Shown here piece by piece: positions 18,959 through 27,761 of a DNA stretch of 64,000 nt. Every line of letters begins with the position of its first letter. Within the stretch, counting starts at the first letter, position 1. The translations under genes and the position numbers were made by a program. Location: assembly GCF_012349115.1 (NCBI RefSeq), contig NZ_PQIG01000067.1:62001-126000 (forward strand), written 5' to 3'. The stretch is from Rhizobium ruizarguesonis. GTDB taxonomy: Bacteria > Pseudomonadota > Alphaproteobacteria > Rhizobiales > Rhizobiaceae. The notes beneath the pieces were generated by a model. The model did not search any database and had not been told where the DNA came from. It was given only the letters and a program-made list of their open reading frames with translations.

Positions 18959-19873
18959 ATGGCCGAGGCCAGCATTTACGAAATCCACGACCCGCGCTTC
19001 CGGCAGATGATCGTGACCAGCGCCGGTCTCGACGAACTCTATTCGGGCTGCCGCTGGGCGGAGGGCCCCGTCTGGTTCAACGACGCCAACCAGCTGCTGT
19101 GGAGCGACATACCCAACCAGCGCATGCTGCGATGGACGCCGGAGAACGGCGTCTCCGTCTATCGGCAACCCTCCAACTTCACCAACGGCCATACGCGCGA
19201 CCGGCAGGGACGGCTGATCTCCTGCGAGCATGGGACGCGCCGCGTCACCCGCACCGAGGTCGACGGCTCGATCACCGTGCTCGCCGATCGTTTCGAGGGC
19301 GCCAGGCTCAATTCGCCGAACGACGTGGTGGTGAAGTCAGACGGCTCGATCTGGTTCACCGACCCGACCTACGGCATCATGTCGGACTATGAAGGCTTTC
19401 GCGCCGAGCCGGAACAGGCGACGCGCAACGTTTACCGGCTCGATCCGACGACCGGCGCGCTTGCTGCTGTCGTCACGGATTTCACACAGCCGAACGGCCT
19501 CGCCTTCTCGCCCGACGAGACCATCCTCTATGTGGCGGATTCGGCAGCCAGCCATGACGAAAGCCTGCCACGTCACATCCGCGCTTTCGACGTGATCGAC
19601 GGCATCAGGCTGACGAACGGCCGCGTCTTCTGCCTCATCGACAAAGGCATCCCGGACGGCATTCGCACAGACGTGAACGGGAACCTCTGGTCAAGTGCGG
19701 CCGATGGCGTGCATTGCTTCGACCCGACCGGCAAACTGATCGGCAAGATCCGCGTACCCCAGACCGTCGCCAACCTCACCTTTGGCGGCCCCCAACGCAA
19801 CCGGCTGTTCATTGCGGCGACGCGGTCGGTTTATTCGGTCTATGTCGCGGTGAGCGGGGCGCAGGTGCCGTGA
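18959..19873 (+). CDS. SMP-30/gluconolactonase-family lactonase
   Basis: A 304-residue six-bladed propeller of the SMP-30 family, which hydrolyses sugar lactones with one bound divalent cation. Likely ligands are the Glu in AEGPVWF (about residue 35), the Asn in SPNDVVV, the Asn in QPNGLAFS and an Asp in VADSAAS. The frame is open far upstream but that part only mirrors the permease gene, so ATG 18959 is taken. As the last gene of the importer unit it suggests that the imported sugar is oxidised to a lactone; no dehydrogenase is linked here. Confidence 0.9.
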   Translation: MAEASIYEIHDPRFRQMIVTSAGLDELYSGCRWAEGPVWFNDANQLLWSDIPNQRMLRWTPENGVSVYRQPSNFTNGHTRDRQGRLISCEHGTRRVTRTEVDGSITVLADRFEGARLNSPNDVVVKSDGSIWFTDPTYGIMSDYEGFRAEPEQATRNVYRLDPTTGALAAVVTDFTQPNGLAFSPDETILYVADSAASHDESLPRHIRAFDVIDGIRLTNGRVFCLIDKGIPDGIRTDVNGNLWSSAADGVHCFDPTGKLIGKIRVPQTVANLTFGGPQRNRLFIAATRSVYSVYVAVSGAQVP

Positions 19874-20309
19874 GGTGGTGGTGGTTGGGTTGATGAGCAA
19901 CCAACAGTACTATCTTCAAACTTTGCAGATGCTTGGCAGAGAAAACGCCGGCCGAAACAATCAAGCTCAAATTGCATAATTCAGTAGAATTGAATGCTCG
20001 AAATATCGAAATCGTTGGAAGTACTTGCCTGATTTCCGCATCGAACATCTTTAAACCTATAGGCGCAATTCCTACGTGCTTCATCGTCATGTCTATCAAG
20101 GCAACTCCGATGTGAGACACTCACGACCACGCCGTTCCTCGGTGGGGACTCGGGACGCGCGGTCATTTTCCCAGACAATGAGCAGCCCAAACGTTCGACA
20201 CGCGCTTCGTGCGTCGTACGTATAGGCGCGCAATCTCCCCGTCTTAGCAACCAACACCAACCGGGTGGCCGTCGGGTGGACGAACCCGTGCGCCCAGTGG
20301 AGAGAGAAT
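19874..20309. other. gene-free interval, 436 bp
   Basis: No convincing gene. Base composition is visibly lower in GC between about 19,900 and 20,120 than in the flanks, and short open frames on either strand lack family features. It must contain the promoter of the SPFH gene. A short direct repeat AGCAACCAACA occurs near 19,896 and again near 20,246. Confidence 0.4.
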
Positions 20310-22352
20310 ATGGATACCGCTCAATATCTTGGTCCGATGGAATGGCTGGCGATCGAAATCGTCGCCCTCATCATCGTGCTTGCAATTCTGTTCTGGTGGA
20401 GCGGCGTGATCCGCTATATCCCCAACGACAGGCTTGGCATCCTCGAGAAGCTGTGGAGCTTCCGTGGCTCCGTAAACAATGGCTTCATCGCACTTGGCGG
20501 TGAGGCCGGTTTCCAGCCGGACGTCGTGCGCGGCGGCCTGCATTTCTTCATGCCGTTCCAATATTCGATGCATCGCGCCAATCTGGTGACCATTCCGCAG
20601 GGCCAGATCGGCTATGTCTTCGCCCGCGATGGCATGTCGCTACCGCCAACCCAGACATTGGCGTCGAATACCGAGGCTGACGACTTCCAGGACGTGCGCG
20701 CTTTTCTTGAAAAGGGCGGCCAAAAAGGTCCGCAGCGCAAGATCCTGCGCGAAGGCACCTATGCCATCAACCTCGCACAATTCATCGTGCTCACTGCGCA
20801 ATCGAACTATGCCGTGAACTTGAACGCCTCCGAACAGAAGCTGTTTTCGGAGATGTCGGAGATGATCGCAGAGCGGGATGGTTTCGAGCCGGTCGTCATT
20901 CGTGATGCCGATGACATGATCGGCATCGTCACCATCCATGATGGCCCGGCGCTGCCGGATGGCGAGATCATTGCGCCGACTGTTGCCAATGATCCCAAGG
21001 ACCCGAACTTTCATAACAATTTCCAGGATCCCGAGAAATTCCTCAACGGCGGCGGTTATCGCGGCCGGCAGTTGCAGGTGCTTGCTGACGGCAGCTACTT
21101 CCTCAACCGCATTTTCGCGACTGTCGAACTGGTCGAAAAGACGATCATCGGCGTCGGCACCGTGGGTGTCGTCGTCTCCTATACCGGCCGCCGTAGCGCG
21201 GATGTCTCCGGCCAGTCCTACAGGCACGGCGAACTGGTCGAACAGGGTTCGCGCGGTGTCTGGTCGACACCGCTTCTGCCGGGCAAATACGCGTTCAACA
21301 CCTATGCGGGCAACATCGTCATCGTGCCGACGACCAACTTCGTGCTGAAGTGGACGAAGGAGCAGTTCGGCGAACATCGTCTCGATGAGAACCTTTCGGA
21401 AGTGTCGCTGATCACCAGGGACGCATTCGAGCCGGTCCTGCCGCTCTCGGTCGTCGTGCATATCGACTATATGAAGGCGCCGCTGGTGGTGCAGCGCTTC
21501 GGCGATATCAAACGGCTGGTCGAGCAGACGCTCGATCCGATGGTCTCGGCCTATTTCAAAAACATCGCCCAGACCAAGACCCTGATTGAACTCCTGCAGG
21601 AACGCAGCGAAATCCAGCGCAAGTCCGGCGACGAAATGCGCGCTAAGTTCGCCTCCTACAGTCTCGAATTGCAGGAAGTGCTGATCGGTACGCCGCGCGC
21701 CGGCAATGGCCAGAACAGTATCGAGCAGATTTTGATCCAGCTACGCGAACGCCAGATCGCGGTCGAAAAGGTCGAGACCTACAGGCTGCAGGAAGCTGCA
21801 GCGATCCAGGAGCGGACGCTGCGCGAGAAGGAGGCGCTGGCCGAGCAGCAGGCCAAGATCACGACGTCGGCGCTCGCCATCGAGATCAGCGAAAACGAGG
21901 GTAAGGCGCAGCTCGCCCGCACCCGCCAGCAGGCAGAGACCATTCAGGTCACCGCCAAGGCCGAAGCAGAAAAGGTCCGGCTCGCCGGCCTGGGCGAGGC
22001 CGACCGGATCAAGGCGATCGCGCTTGCCGATGCCGAGCGTATCAAGGCGACCGGTTTCGCCGATGCCCAGAAGGTGCGTGCCGTCGGTCTGGCGGAAGCG
22101 GAAGCCACGGAGAAGAAGGTCGCGGCCTTCGGTGGCCCGGACTACCAGCTCAACTCGCAGGTGCTGATGCGGTTTGCCGAAGCGATCGAGAATGGCAGGC
22201 TGCCGCTCGTGCCGCAGATCCAGGTCGGAGGCGGCGGCGAGAAGGGCGGCGCAAACGGATTGGTGGAAATGATGTTGTCGATGCTGGTAGCCGACCGGCT
22301 TGGACGACAGAGCTCGCCGGCTGCGTTACCGGCGCCGGTCGAGCAGCATTGA
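20310..22352 (+). CDS. flotillin-like SPFH/band 7 membrane protein
   Basis: 680 residues. One N-terminal membrane segment (about 10-34) is followed by an SPFH domain, then a long charged coiled coil from about 470 to 640. Within the coil, short segments such as AEAEKVRLAGLGEADRIKA, LADAERIKA and FADAQKVRAVG repeat with an 11-residue-like period. A glycine-rich linker and hydrophobic tail follow. Flotillin-like proteins oligomerise into membrane microdomain scaffolds. ATG 20310 has GAGAGA 4-9 bases upstream. There is no NfeD-like partner nearby, which is unusual for this family. Confidence 0.85.
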   Translation: MDTAQYLGPMEWLAIEIVALIIVLAILFWWSGVIRYIPNDRLGILEKLWSFRGSVNNGFIALGGEAGFQPDVVRGGLHFFMPFQYSMHRANLVTIPQGQIGYVFARDGMSLPPTQTLASNTEADDFQDVRAFLEKGGQKGPQRKILREGTYAINLAQFIVLTAQSNYAVNLNASEQKLFSEMSEMIAERDGFEPVVIRDADDMIGIVTIHDGPALPDGEIIAPTVANDPKDPNFHNNFQDPEKFLNGGGYRGRQLQVLADGSYFLNRIFATVELVEKTIIGVGTVGVVVSYTGRRSADVSGQSYRHGELVEQGSRGVWSTPLLPGKYAFNTYAGNIVIVPTTNFVLKWTKEQFGEHRLDENLSEVSLITRDAFEPVLPLSVVVHIDYMKAPLVVQRFGDIKRLVEQTLDPMVSAYFKNIAQTKTLIELLQERSEIQRKSGDEMRAKFASYSLELQEVLIGTPRAGNGQNSIEQILIQLRERQIAVEKVETYRLQEAAAIQERTLREKEALAEQQAKITTSALAIEISENEGKAQLARTRQQAETIQVTAKAEAEKVRLAGLGEADRIKAIALADAERIKATGFADAQKVRAVGLAEAEATEKKVAAFGGPDYQLNSQVLMRFAEAIENGRLPLVPQIQVGGGGEKGGANGLVEMMLSMLVADRLGRQSSPAALPAPVEQH

Positions 22353-22360
22353 TTGTGGAT

Positions 22361-22384
22361 GGGCCGGCTATGCCGGCCCGTTTT
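22361..22384 (+). terminator. intrinsic terminator after the SPFH gene
   Basis: GGGCCGGC-TAT-GCCGGCCC, a perfect 8-bp stem with a 3-base loop, is followed by GTTTT. It sits 9 bases past the SPFH stop codon. It also lies downstream of the convergent MFS gene and may serve both. Confidence 0.8.
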
Positions 22385-22451
22385 GCATCCTGCCTATAAA
22401 CTCCGTTTCCGCTTGAGCCTCCTGCGCCGTTCCTTTCTATCGCCCACCCGG

Positions 22452-23678
22452 CTACTGCGCCGGCTCCAGCATCGCGCAGTCTTCCCCGTCGGTGCACTCT
22501 CCCGAAAGTGTACGCTGACCGAGCGCAATGATAAGGACGGTCGCTGCCCCGGCGGCCGCAGACACCCAGAATCCGCTCTGGGGACCGTAGGTGTCGACGA
22601 CCCAGCCGGAGACAAAGGCGCCAAGCGCCATACCGATGCCGATGCCGGTCATCACCCAGGTGACGCCCTCCGTCAGCACCGATTCCGGCACGCGACGCTC
22701 AATCAGTCCGAAGGCAGTTATAAAGGTCGGCGAGATCGCGATGCCGCTGACGAAGACGGCGACAGCAAGCAGGGTTACCGAACTGCCGGCGACGAGCAAC
22801 GGCAGCGAGGTTACTGCGAGAGTCGCAACAGCGATCAGCAACTGACGGTGCAAGGGGATGCGCAGATTAAGCGCGCCGAGGGTCAAACCCAATAGGAAGG
22901 AACCAAGGGCATAGACGCTGATGACCAGGCTGGCCGCATTCGGCTGACCAAGCTCCTTGGTGATGGCGACAACACTCACTTCCGCGGTTGCGAAGATCGC
23001 GCCGACGAAGATTAGCGCGAGTGTGATGATCTGCACCGGACGCTGCCGGATCGCGGAGCCGACCGAAGCCGCGCCGGCGACATGACGCACCTTCGGCTCG
23101 GTGCCGCGCTGCACGATGAAGGCCGCGGTCCCGAGCGCCAGAAAAGCTGTGCTCACCATCATGCCGGCTTCGGGGAATAGGGCGACGGACAGCCCGACGG
23201 ACAGCGAGGCGCCGGCGATATAGACCAGTTCGTCCGCGGCACTTTCGAAGGCGAAGGCCGTGTTGAGCTCTGGCTGGTTGCGAAACAGTTCCGTCCAGCG
23301 CGCCCGCATCAGCGCCGGGATGCTCGGCATGGCTGCCGCAAGGAAGGCTGAGGCGAAGAGCGTCCACACCGGCCAGTTCTGATTGGCCGCGGAGATCAGC
23401 GCGATGAACGCCAGCACTGATACGATGGTTGTCGGAACGACCACTGCCGTCTGGCCCAGCCGGTCGACTGCTCGCGAAATCTGCGGTGAAATCACCGCAT
23501 TGGTGAGCGCATAGGTCGCCGACACCGCGCCCGCCAGCCAATATTCGCCATGTGCCTGGGAGAGCATGGCGACGATGCCGATCGGCGCCATGGCGATCGG
23601 AAGGCGTGCGAAAAAGCCGGCTGCGGAGAAGCCCTTGGCCCCAGGTGCCACGAATATTTGTCTATACGGATTTGACAT
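22452..23678 (-). CDS. MFS transporter
   Basis: 408 residues with about twelve hydrophobic segments, in the sugar/drug-efflux-like branch of the major facilitator superfamily. The loop after TM2 contains a degenerate motif A (ISRAVDRLGQTAV). Start ATG 23678 has AAGGA upstream. It is divergent from a TetR regulator across a 118-bp region carrying three identical-pattern operators, so export of an inducing compound under TetR repression is the likely role. The substrate is unknown. Confidence 0.9.
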   Translation of the reverse strand: MSNPYRQIFVAPGAKGFSAAGFFARLPIAMAPIGIVAMLSQAHGEYWLAGAVSATYALTNAVISPQISRAVDRLGQTAVVVPTTIVSVLAFIALISAANQNWPVWTLFASAFLAAAMPSIPALMRARWTELFRNQPELNTAFAFESAADELVYIAGASLSVGLSVALFPEAGMMVSTAFLALGTAAFIVQRGTEPKVRHVAGAASVGSAIRQRPVQIITLALIFVGAIFATAEVSVVAITKELGQPNAASLVISVYALGSFLLGLTLGALNLRIPLHRQLLIAVATLAVTSLPLLVAGSSVTLLAVAVFVSGIAISPTFITAFGLIERRVPESVLTEGVTWVMTGIGIGMALGAFVSGWVVDTYGPQSGFWVSAAAGAATVLIIALGQRTLSGECTDGEDCAMLEPAQ

Positions 23679-23714
23679 GGGACGATCCTTCCAGCTATCG
23701 GATAGAACACTTAT

Positions 23715-23781
23715 ATACGGAGCGTATGTGTTTAGATAATGCATACGCCACGTATGTCAATGAAAAAGATACGCGGCGTAT
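23715..23781. promoter_or_regulatory. three ATACG-N3-CGTAT operators between MFS and tetR
   Basis: Perfect palindromic arms ATACG/CGTAT with 3-base centres occur three times: ATACGGAGCGTAT (23715-23727), ATACGCCACGTAT (23743-23755) and ATACGCGGCGTAT (23769-23781). Centre spacings are 28 and 26 bp. The region separates the MFS start (23678) from the TetR start (23797), and the last site lies 15 bases before the TetR ATG. These are very probably the TetR binding sites. Confidence 0.8.
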
Positions 23782-23796
23782 GCCAATGGAGAAGCC

Positions 23797-24387
23797 ATGC
23801 GCAAACCGCGCCAGGAGATGATCGCAGAGACCCGCGGCAAACTTATCGCAGCCGGGCGGCGTGCCTTTGGCACGATCGGCTACGCGGAAGCCTCGATGGA
23901 CGATTTCACCGGCGAGGCGGGACTGACGCGCGGCGCCCTCTATCACCATTTCGGTGACAAGAGGGGTCTGCTCCAGGCCGTGATCATCGAAATCGACGCG
24001 GAAATGACTGAACGGCTGAACGAGGTCTCGGCCGCCGCTCCCACGCGCTGGCAGGGCTTTGTCGACGAGTGCTCCGCTTATATCGAAATGGCGCTCGAGC
24101 CCGAAATCCAGCGTATCATGTTTCGCGATGGCCCGGCTGTGCTCGGCGACATCTCGCAATGGCAGAACACCCCCGGCTGTATCGCCGCCCTCTCTCGCAG
24201 CCTCGACCGTCTCAAGGCCGATGGCGAGATCATCGACATCGACACGGAAACCGCCGCTCGCCTCATCAATGGCGCCAGCAGCCATATGGCGCTGTGGATT
24301 GCCAATGCGGAGAATCCGGAGGCGGTTTCGAAGCGGGCGGTCGCGGGATTCAAGGCTATGCTGGGGAGCCTCCGCAGACAGGAATGA
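23797..24387 (+). CDS. TetR-family regulator of the divergent MFS gene
   Basis: 196 residues. The N-terminal helix-turn-helix region reads MDDFTGEAGLTRGALYHHFGDKRGLL at about residues 30-56, followed by an all-helical ligand-binding domain. The divergent arrangement with an exporter and the three palindromes in between indicate repression of both genes until a ligand binds. Start ATG 23797 is preceded by GGAGAAGCC. Confidence 0.92.
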   Translation: MRKPRQEMIAETRGKLIAAGRRAFGTIGYAEASMDDFTGEAGLTRGALYHHFGDKRGLLQAVIIEIDAEMTERLNEVSAAAPTRWQGFVDECSAYIEMALEPEIQRIMFRDGPAVLGDISQWQNTPGCIAALSRSLDRLKADGEIIDIDTETAARLINGASSHMALWIANAENPEAVSKRAVAGFKAMLGSLRRQE

Positions 24388-24404
24388 GGTATTGATTCCC
24401 CCTC

Positions 24405-24518
24405 AGGCGCCGCGGGCAGTTCATTGCGCACCGGCAGCCAATACCCGCCCGGCGTGTCGACGTCGAGCCGGGCCGCGTCGCCAACATCGACATCGAGCGC
24501 GAGCAGGCCTGATGTGGC
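24405..24518 (-). pseudogene. C-terminal remnant of a MocA-like nucleotidyltransferase
   Basis: The minus strand encodes SGLLALDVDVGDAARLDVDTP (24450-24512), matching SGLPVLDVDVGDAACLDVDTP at the end of the intact MocA-like gene at 31570-32184. The DNA is also closely similar (for example GCCGACATCGACATCGAGC against GCCAACATCGACATCGAGC). No upstream part of the gene remains. This gap (24388-24694) therefore holds the broken tail of a second molybdenum-cofactor cytidylyltransferase gene and little else. Confidence 0.7.
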
Positions 24519-24694
24519 GACGGCACCGCGTTGCCTATGCTGCACTTACAATCTGCAGCACCGCGGCGTGATCTCCACGCGTGCAGATACGCGCTGCGGC
24601 ACGGGCGGTTTTGCCTACTGGATTGTGATCCTTCTTCGCTGTAGAGCGAGGAAGGTATTTTGATGCCAAGCCCATCCCTTTTAGGTGCGATTTT

Positions 24695-25264
24695 ATGACA
24701 AAAAAAGTTTATCTCGCCGGTCCGGAGGTCTTCCTTCCCAACGCCCGTGAAATGCTCGACCGCAAGGCGGCACTTGCCCGTGAGGCGGGACTTATCCCGC
24801 TCTCGCCAGGTGATCTCGAAATCCCGCACACAAACTCGAAGCGCGAGCGGGCGGCAGCGATAAACGCGGTGGACGAGAAGATGATGATTGAGGCTGACGC
24901 GATCATCGCCAATCTGACGCCCTTTCGCGGCATTGCCGCCGATACAGGGACAGCCTTCGAACTCGGCTTTATGTGCGCAAGCGGTAAACCTGTATTCGCC
25001 TACACGAATGTGGCCCGCGATCACAGCGGACGAGTGAGCGATCTTTATGGCGGGGCCGTCGCCTATGATGGCGAAGGTCGACTGCGGGACCCGAATGGAA
25101 TTGCGGTCGAGGACTTCGGCCTGGCCGACAATCTGATGCTGCACGCCGGGATTGAGCGGCGCGGTGGCGTCCTGATCATCGGAGACGCGGCGCGGGATGC
25201 GCTCTATACGGATCTTGCTGCGTTCAAGGCCTGTCTTGCCGTCGCCGTTGAGAAACTGCGCTAA
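24695..25264 (+). CDS. nucleoside 2-deoxyribosyltransferase family protein
   Basis: A 189-residue Rossmann-like protein of the nucleoside deoxyribosyltransferase family, which exchanges or hydrolyses bases on deoxynucleosides. The N-terminus KVYLAGPEVFLP is typical, and GTAFELGFM carries the catalytic glutamate E89. An aspartate in the preceding EADAIIANLTPFRG segment is also conserved. Members include hydrolases that act on modified or waste nucleotides, so base salvage or nucleotide clean-up is equally likely. It is monocistronic. Confidence 0.88.
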   Translation: MTKKVYLAGPEVFLPNAREMLDRKAALAREAGLIPLSPGDLEIPHTNSKRERAAAINAVDEKMMIEADAIIANLTPFRGIAADTGTAFELGFMCASGKPVFAYTNVARDHSGRVSDLYGGAVAYDGEGRLRDPNGIAVEDFGLADNLMLHAGIERRGGVLIIGDAARDALYTDLAAFKACLAVAVEKLR

Positions 25265-25375
25265 GGCGCTCAACAATCAGCGGTCCCTCGCGGTCGACGG
25301 CTTGCAGCCTCCTTCACGCTGCCCGAGGGGATCGCCGCTCCAGTCGCGCCTTGTGTGAGTGGACGAGTTTGAGGG

Positions 25376-25861
25376 TTAGCCTGACGGCGACCAATGATCG
25401 GTATCATGGTCAGGATGCTGATGGTTGGTGCTGCTGATCCGGTGCAACATCTGGGGATTGTCGGCGTAGGTCGGTCGGTCGCCTGGCACTTGGACCAGGT
25501 TCGCGTACCAGGACACCCGGCTCTCGTTGCCGTATTGGTTTTCGGGCGGCGCGCAATCGGGCTGGTCGAGGGTACCGACCAAAACTCCGATGTCGTCGCC
25601 ATCGGGATAGTCGAAGGTCAGTGGGGTGCCACAGTCACGGCAAAAACCACGGCGGCCGACATCCGAGCTGCTGAAGTAACTGATCGCGCCACGCGTCAGG
25701 CGAAATGCGGGCTTCATGACGGGGCAGATGATCGCGAACGGACCGCCTACAGCCTTTTGGCACATCCGGCAGTGGCAGATATGGACGTTTTGCGGGGGCT
25801 CCTCCAGCGCGTACCGCACGGCGCCACATTGGCAGCCGCCAGTTAGAACGACTGTCTGCAT
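25376..25861 (-). CDS. GFA / CENP-V-family zinc protein
   Basis: A 161-residue beta-tent protein of the glutathione-dependent formaldehyde-activating (GFA) family. All seven expected zinc cysteines are present: C10 and C12 (GGCQCGAVRY), C29, C31 and C34 (CHCRMC), C74 and C77 (CRDCG). Most family members have no proven activity on formaldehyde, so the name indicates fold rather than reaction. A RIME-like repeat begins 26 bases upstream of the start. Confidence 0.88.
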   Translation of the reverse strand: MQTVVLTGGCQCGAVRYALEEPPQNVHICHCRMCQKAVGGPFAIICPVMKPAFRLTRGAISYFSSSDVGRRGFCRDCGTPLTFDYPDGDDIGVLVGTLDQPDCAPPENQYGNESRVSWYANLVQVPGDRPTYADNPQMLHRISSTNHQHPDHDTDHWSPSG

Positions 25862-25886
25862 GCCGACAAACCATGGAAGGATCGCG

Positions 25887-25992
25887 CTAGAGCATTTCCG
25901 TTTTTCTCCGAATCACGGAAATGCTCTATCTCTTTGTTTTCACGCAATTCCGGACGCAAAACCGCTACGCACTTTTGCTGGAAGTGCTCTAG
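25887..25992 (+). repeat. RIME-like repeat, copy B
   Basis: Bounded by CTAGAGCATTTCCG on the left and GAAGTGCTCTAG on the right. The left third is itself an inverted repeat (AGAGCATTTCCGT against ACGGAAATGCTCT). The right two thirds (CTCTTTGTTTTCACGCAATT onward) match copy C at 45.3 kb in reverse orientation. It lies in the 456-bp gene-free gap between the GFA gene and matC; the rest of that gap holds a matC-distal hairpin and nothing else I can name. Confidence 0.8.
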
Positions 25993-26268
25993 CTCAAAAG
26001 CGCGTGAGTCCAAGGCGGAGGCGCCTTGCCGGTACAAAAAAGTAGCGTCTTGGGTGAGCAAAGAGCACGTCCCCACTTCTGCATTCGCGGCACGGTGACG
26101 AATGCTCGCCAACTGGCTCTGCGAACTATGCATCTGCGAGGCCCGAGACGTCAATCTCCGGCAGCAGACTGTCATGAGGGGCGACGAACGCCGTCGGAGA
26201 GGCTCGGTTCGAAGCGAGCCGTTGATCTGCTTGAAAACGTTTTCTCAGTGATCGGGCATCAACGGTCT

Positions 26269-26301
26269 CCAAGTGTACCGAACAGGGCTCGGTACACTTG
26301 G
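26269..26301 (-). terminator. hairpin downstream of matC
   Basis: CCAAGTGTACCGA (26269-26281) and TCGGTACACTTGG (26289-26301) form a perfect 13-bp stem around a 7-base loop, 17 bases past the matC stop codon. There is no T tract on the minus strand, so it may be a 3' end stabiliser or a factor-assisted terminator rather than an intrinsic one. Confidence 0.6.
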
Positions 26302-26317
26302 GAGCAGCCGCCAGCCG

Positions 26318-27664
26318 TCAGACCAGCCCGGGCACGACGAACACCAGCCAGGCAACGATCGGGCCGATGATAGCGATCAGCGCGCTGTAGATCAGCAGCT
26401 GTCGCAGCACCTGCTCTCTGTTGTCATCCGGTGCGTTGGCGACGACAAGCGCGCCATTGGTGGAGAATGGACTGGTGTCGACGATCGTCGTCGAGATGGC
26501 GATGGCGGCGACCACGCCGACGGCGCTGATGTGCCCTTGCAGGAGGAACGGAACGGCGAGCGGGATGATCGCGCCGAGCAGCGCGGTCGAGGATGCAAAG
26601 GCCGAGACGATGGCACCGGTAAAGCAGAGCAGCAGCGCCACCAGCAGCGGCATGCCGAGACTGGATATGCCGTTCGCCACGTAGTCGACCGTACCGGCCT
26701 TTTCCATCACGCCGACATAGGTGATGATCCCAGCAATCAGCAGCACGGTCGACCAGCTAACCTTGTCGATTGCTGCCTTCTGAGCCTTTGGTGACAGCAG
26801 CGCCAGGACGACGGCGACGGTCATCGCGACGAGGCCGACGTTAAACTTGAAAACCAGGGCGCCAATGCCGAGCGCCGTCAGGCCGATCAAGGTGGTAATT
26901 CTCTCATTGTTCAGGCGCAAGGTCGTCGCGGTATCTGCCGCCGTGCCATAGGCATGCTCCCTGATCGGTTTTGCCGGCGTGCCGCCGTGACCTCTGATCG
27001 ACGCCGATACGCCCTCGGGATGAAGTTCGGGCAAGGGGCCAAGCGATGCGGGATCTTGCTTCATCACCCTCGCGCCGCCGAAAACGAAGAAGACCAGCAC
27101 CGCGATTGCCAGGTTGAAGAAGAAGCTGGAGAGAAACAGCGACGTCGGGGCGAAAGGCAGGCCGGCCTTCTCAACGATCTGGTTGGTGATTCCGCCATAA
27201 ATGCTGATCGGCGAAAAGCCGCCCGCCTGCGCGCCATGGATCACCATCAGGCCCATCATGACCGGGTGAATGCGGTACTGCACGGCAAAACTCAACGCGA
27301 CGGGCGCGAGAATGGCGACCGCAGCAGGCCCAAGAGCACCGAAACCGGTAATGACAGCAGCGACCAGGAACATCACCCAGGGAATCAAGCCGATCCGCCC
27401 GCGAACCAGGCGGACGGCACATTCGACGAGCCAGTCGATCGTGCCGTTGATCTGCGCAATGGCGAAGAGGTAGGTGACGGCGACGAGCGTCAGGAATAGA
27501 TCGCTCGGAAAGCCGGCAAAAATATCGCTGGTTTTCATCCCGATGATCATCGAGCCGAGAAGAAATGCGCCGGCAAAGGCGAGCGCACCCATGTTGATTG
27601 GCTGGATCGTCGCCATGATGAACATGGCGACCAGCAGGCCTATGGCCAGTAATTCAATACCCAT
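26318..27664 (-). CDS. matC: malonate transporter MatC (SLC13/DASS-like)
   Basis: A 448-residue inner-membrane carrier with about twelve hydrophobic segments, including two related halves and the motif VDTSPFSTNGALVVANA near residue 405, typical of the MatC/dicarboxylate carrier branch. It imports malonate for conversion by MatB and MatA. Start ATG 27664 follows a strong GGGAGGGAGGGGAA. It lies 97 bases downstream of matB. The order matA-matB-matC with divergent matR is that described for R. leguminosarum bv. trifolii. Confidence 0.9.
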   Translation of the reverse strand: MGIELLAIGLLVAMFIMATIQPINMGALAFAGAFLLGSMIIGMKTSDIFAGFPSDLFLTLVAVTYLFAIAQINGTIDWLVECAVRLVRGRIGLIPWVMFLVAAVITGFGALGPAAVAILAPVALSFAVQYRIHPVMMGLMVIHGAQAGGFSPISIYGGITNQIVEKAGLPFAPTSLFLSSFFFNLAIAVLVFFVFGGARVMKQDPASLGPLPELHPEGVSASIRGHGGTPAKPIREHAYGTAADTATTLRLNNERITTLIGLTALGIGALVFKFNVGLVAMTVAVVLALLSPKAQKAAIDKVSWSTVLLIAGIITYVGVMEKAGTVDYVANGISSLGMPLLVALLLCFTGAIVSAFASSTALLGAIIPLAVPFLLQGHISAVGVVAAIAISTTIVDTSPFSTNGALVVANAPDDNREQVLRQLLIYSALIAIIGPIVAWLVFVVPGLV

Positions 27665-27761
27665 GATTCCCCTCCCTCCCGACGCCTCCAGCGTCGTAGT
27701 TGTTGTTTCCAAAATTGATGCAAGACGCCGACGCACCCTCCTCCCAGAGGGCGCGGTTGCC

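Noticed and set aside
24356..25276. Open minus-strand frame of about 300 codons opposite the deoxyribosyltransferase gene
   Set aside because: Most of it is antisense to a gene with an intact active site; only the MocA-like tail in a different minus frame has real similarity.
26199..26218. tRNA T-arm-like sequence GGCTCGGTTCGAAGCGAGCC
   Set aside because: The stem does not pair with the spacing of a T-arm and no acceptor, D-arm or anticodon arm can be built around it; it is a plain small hairpin.
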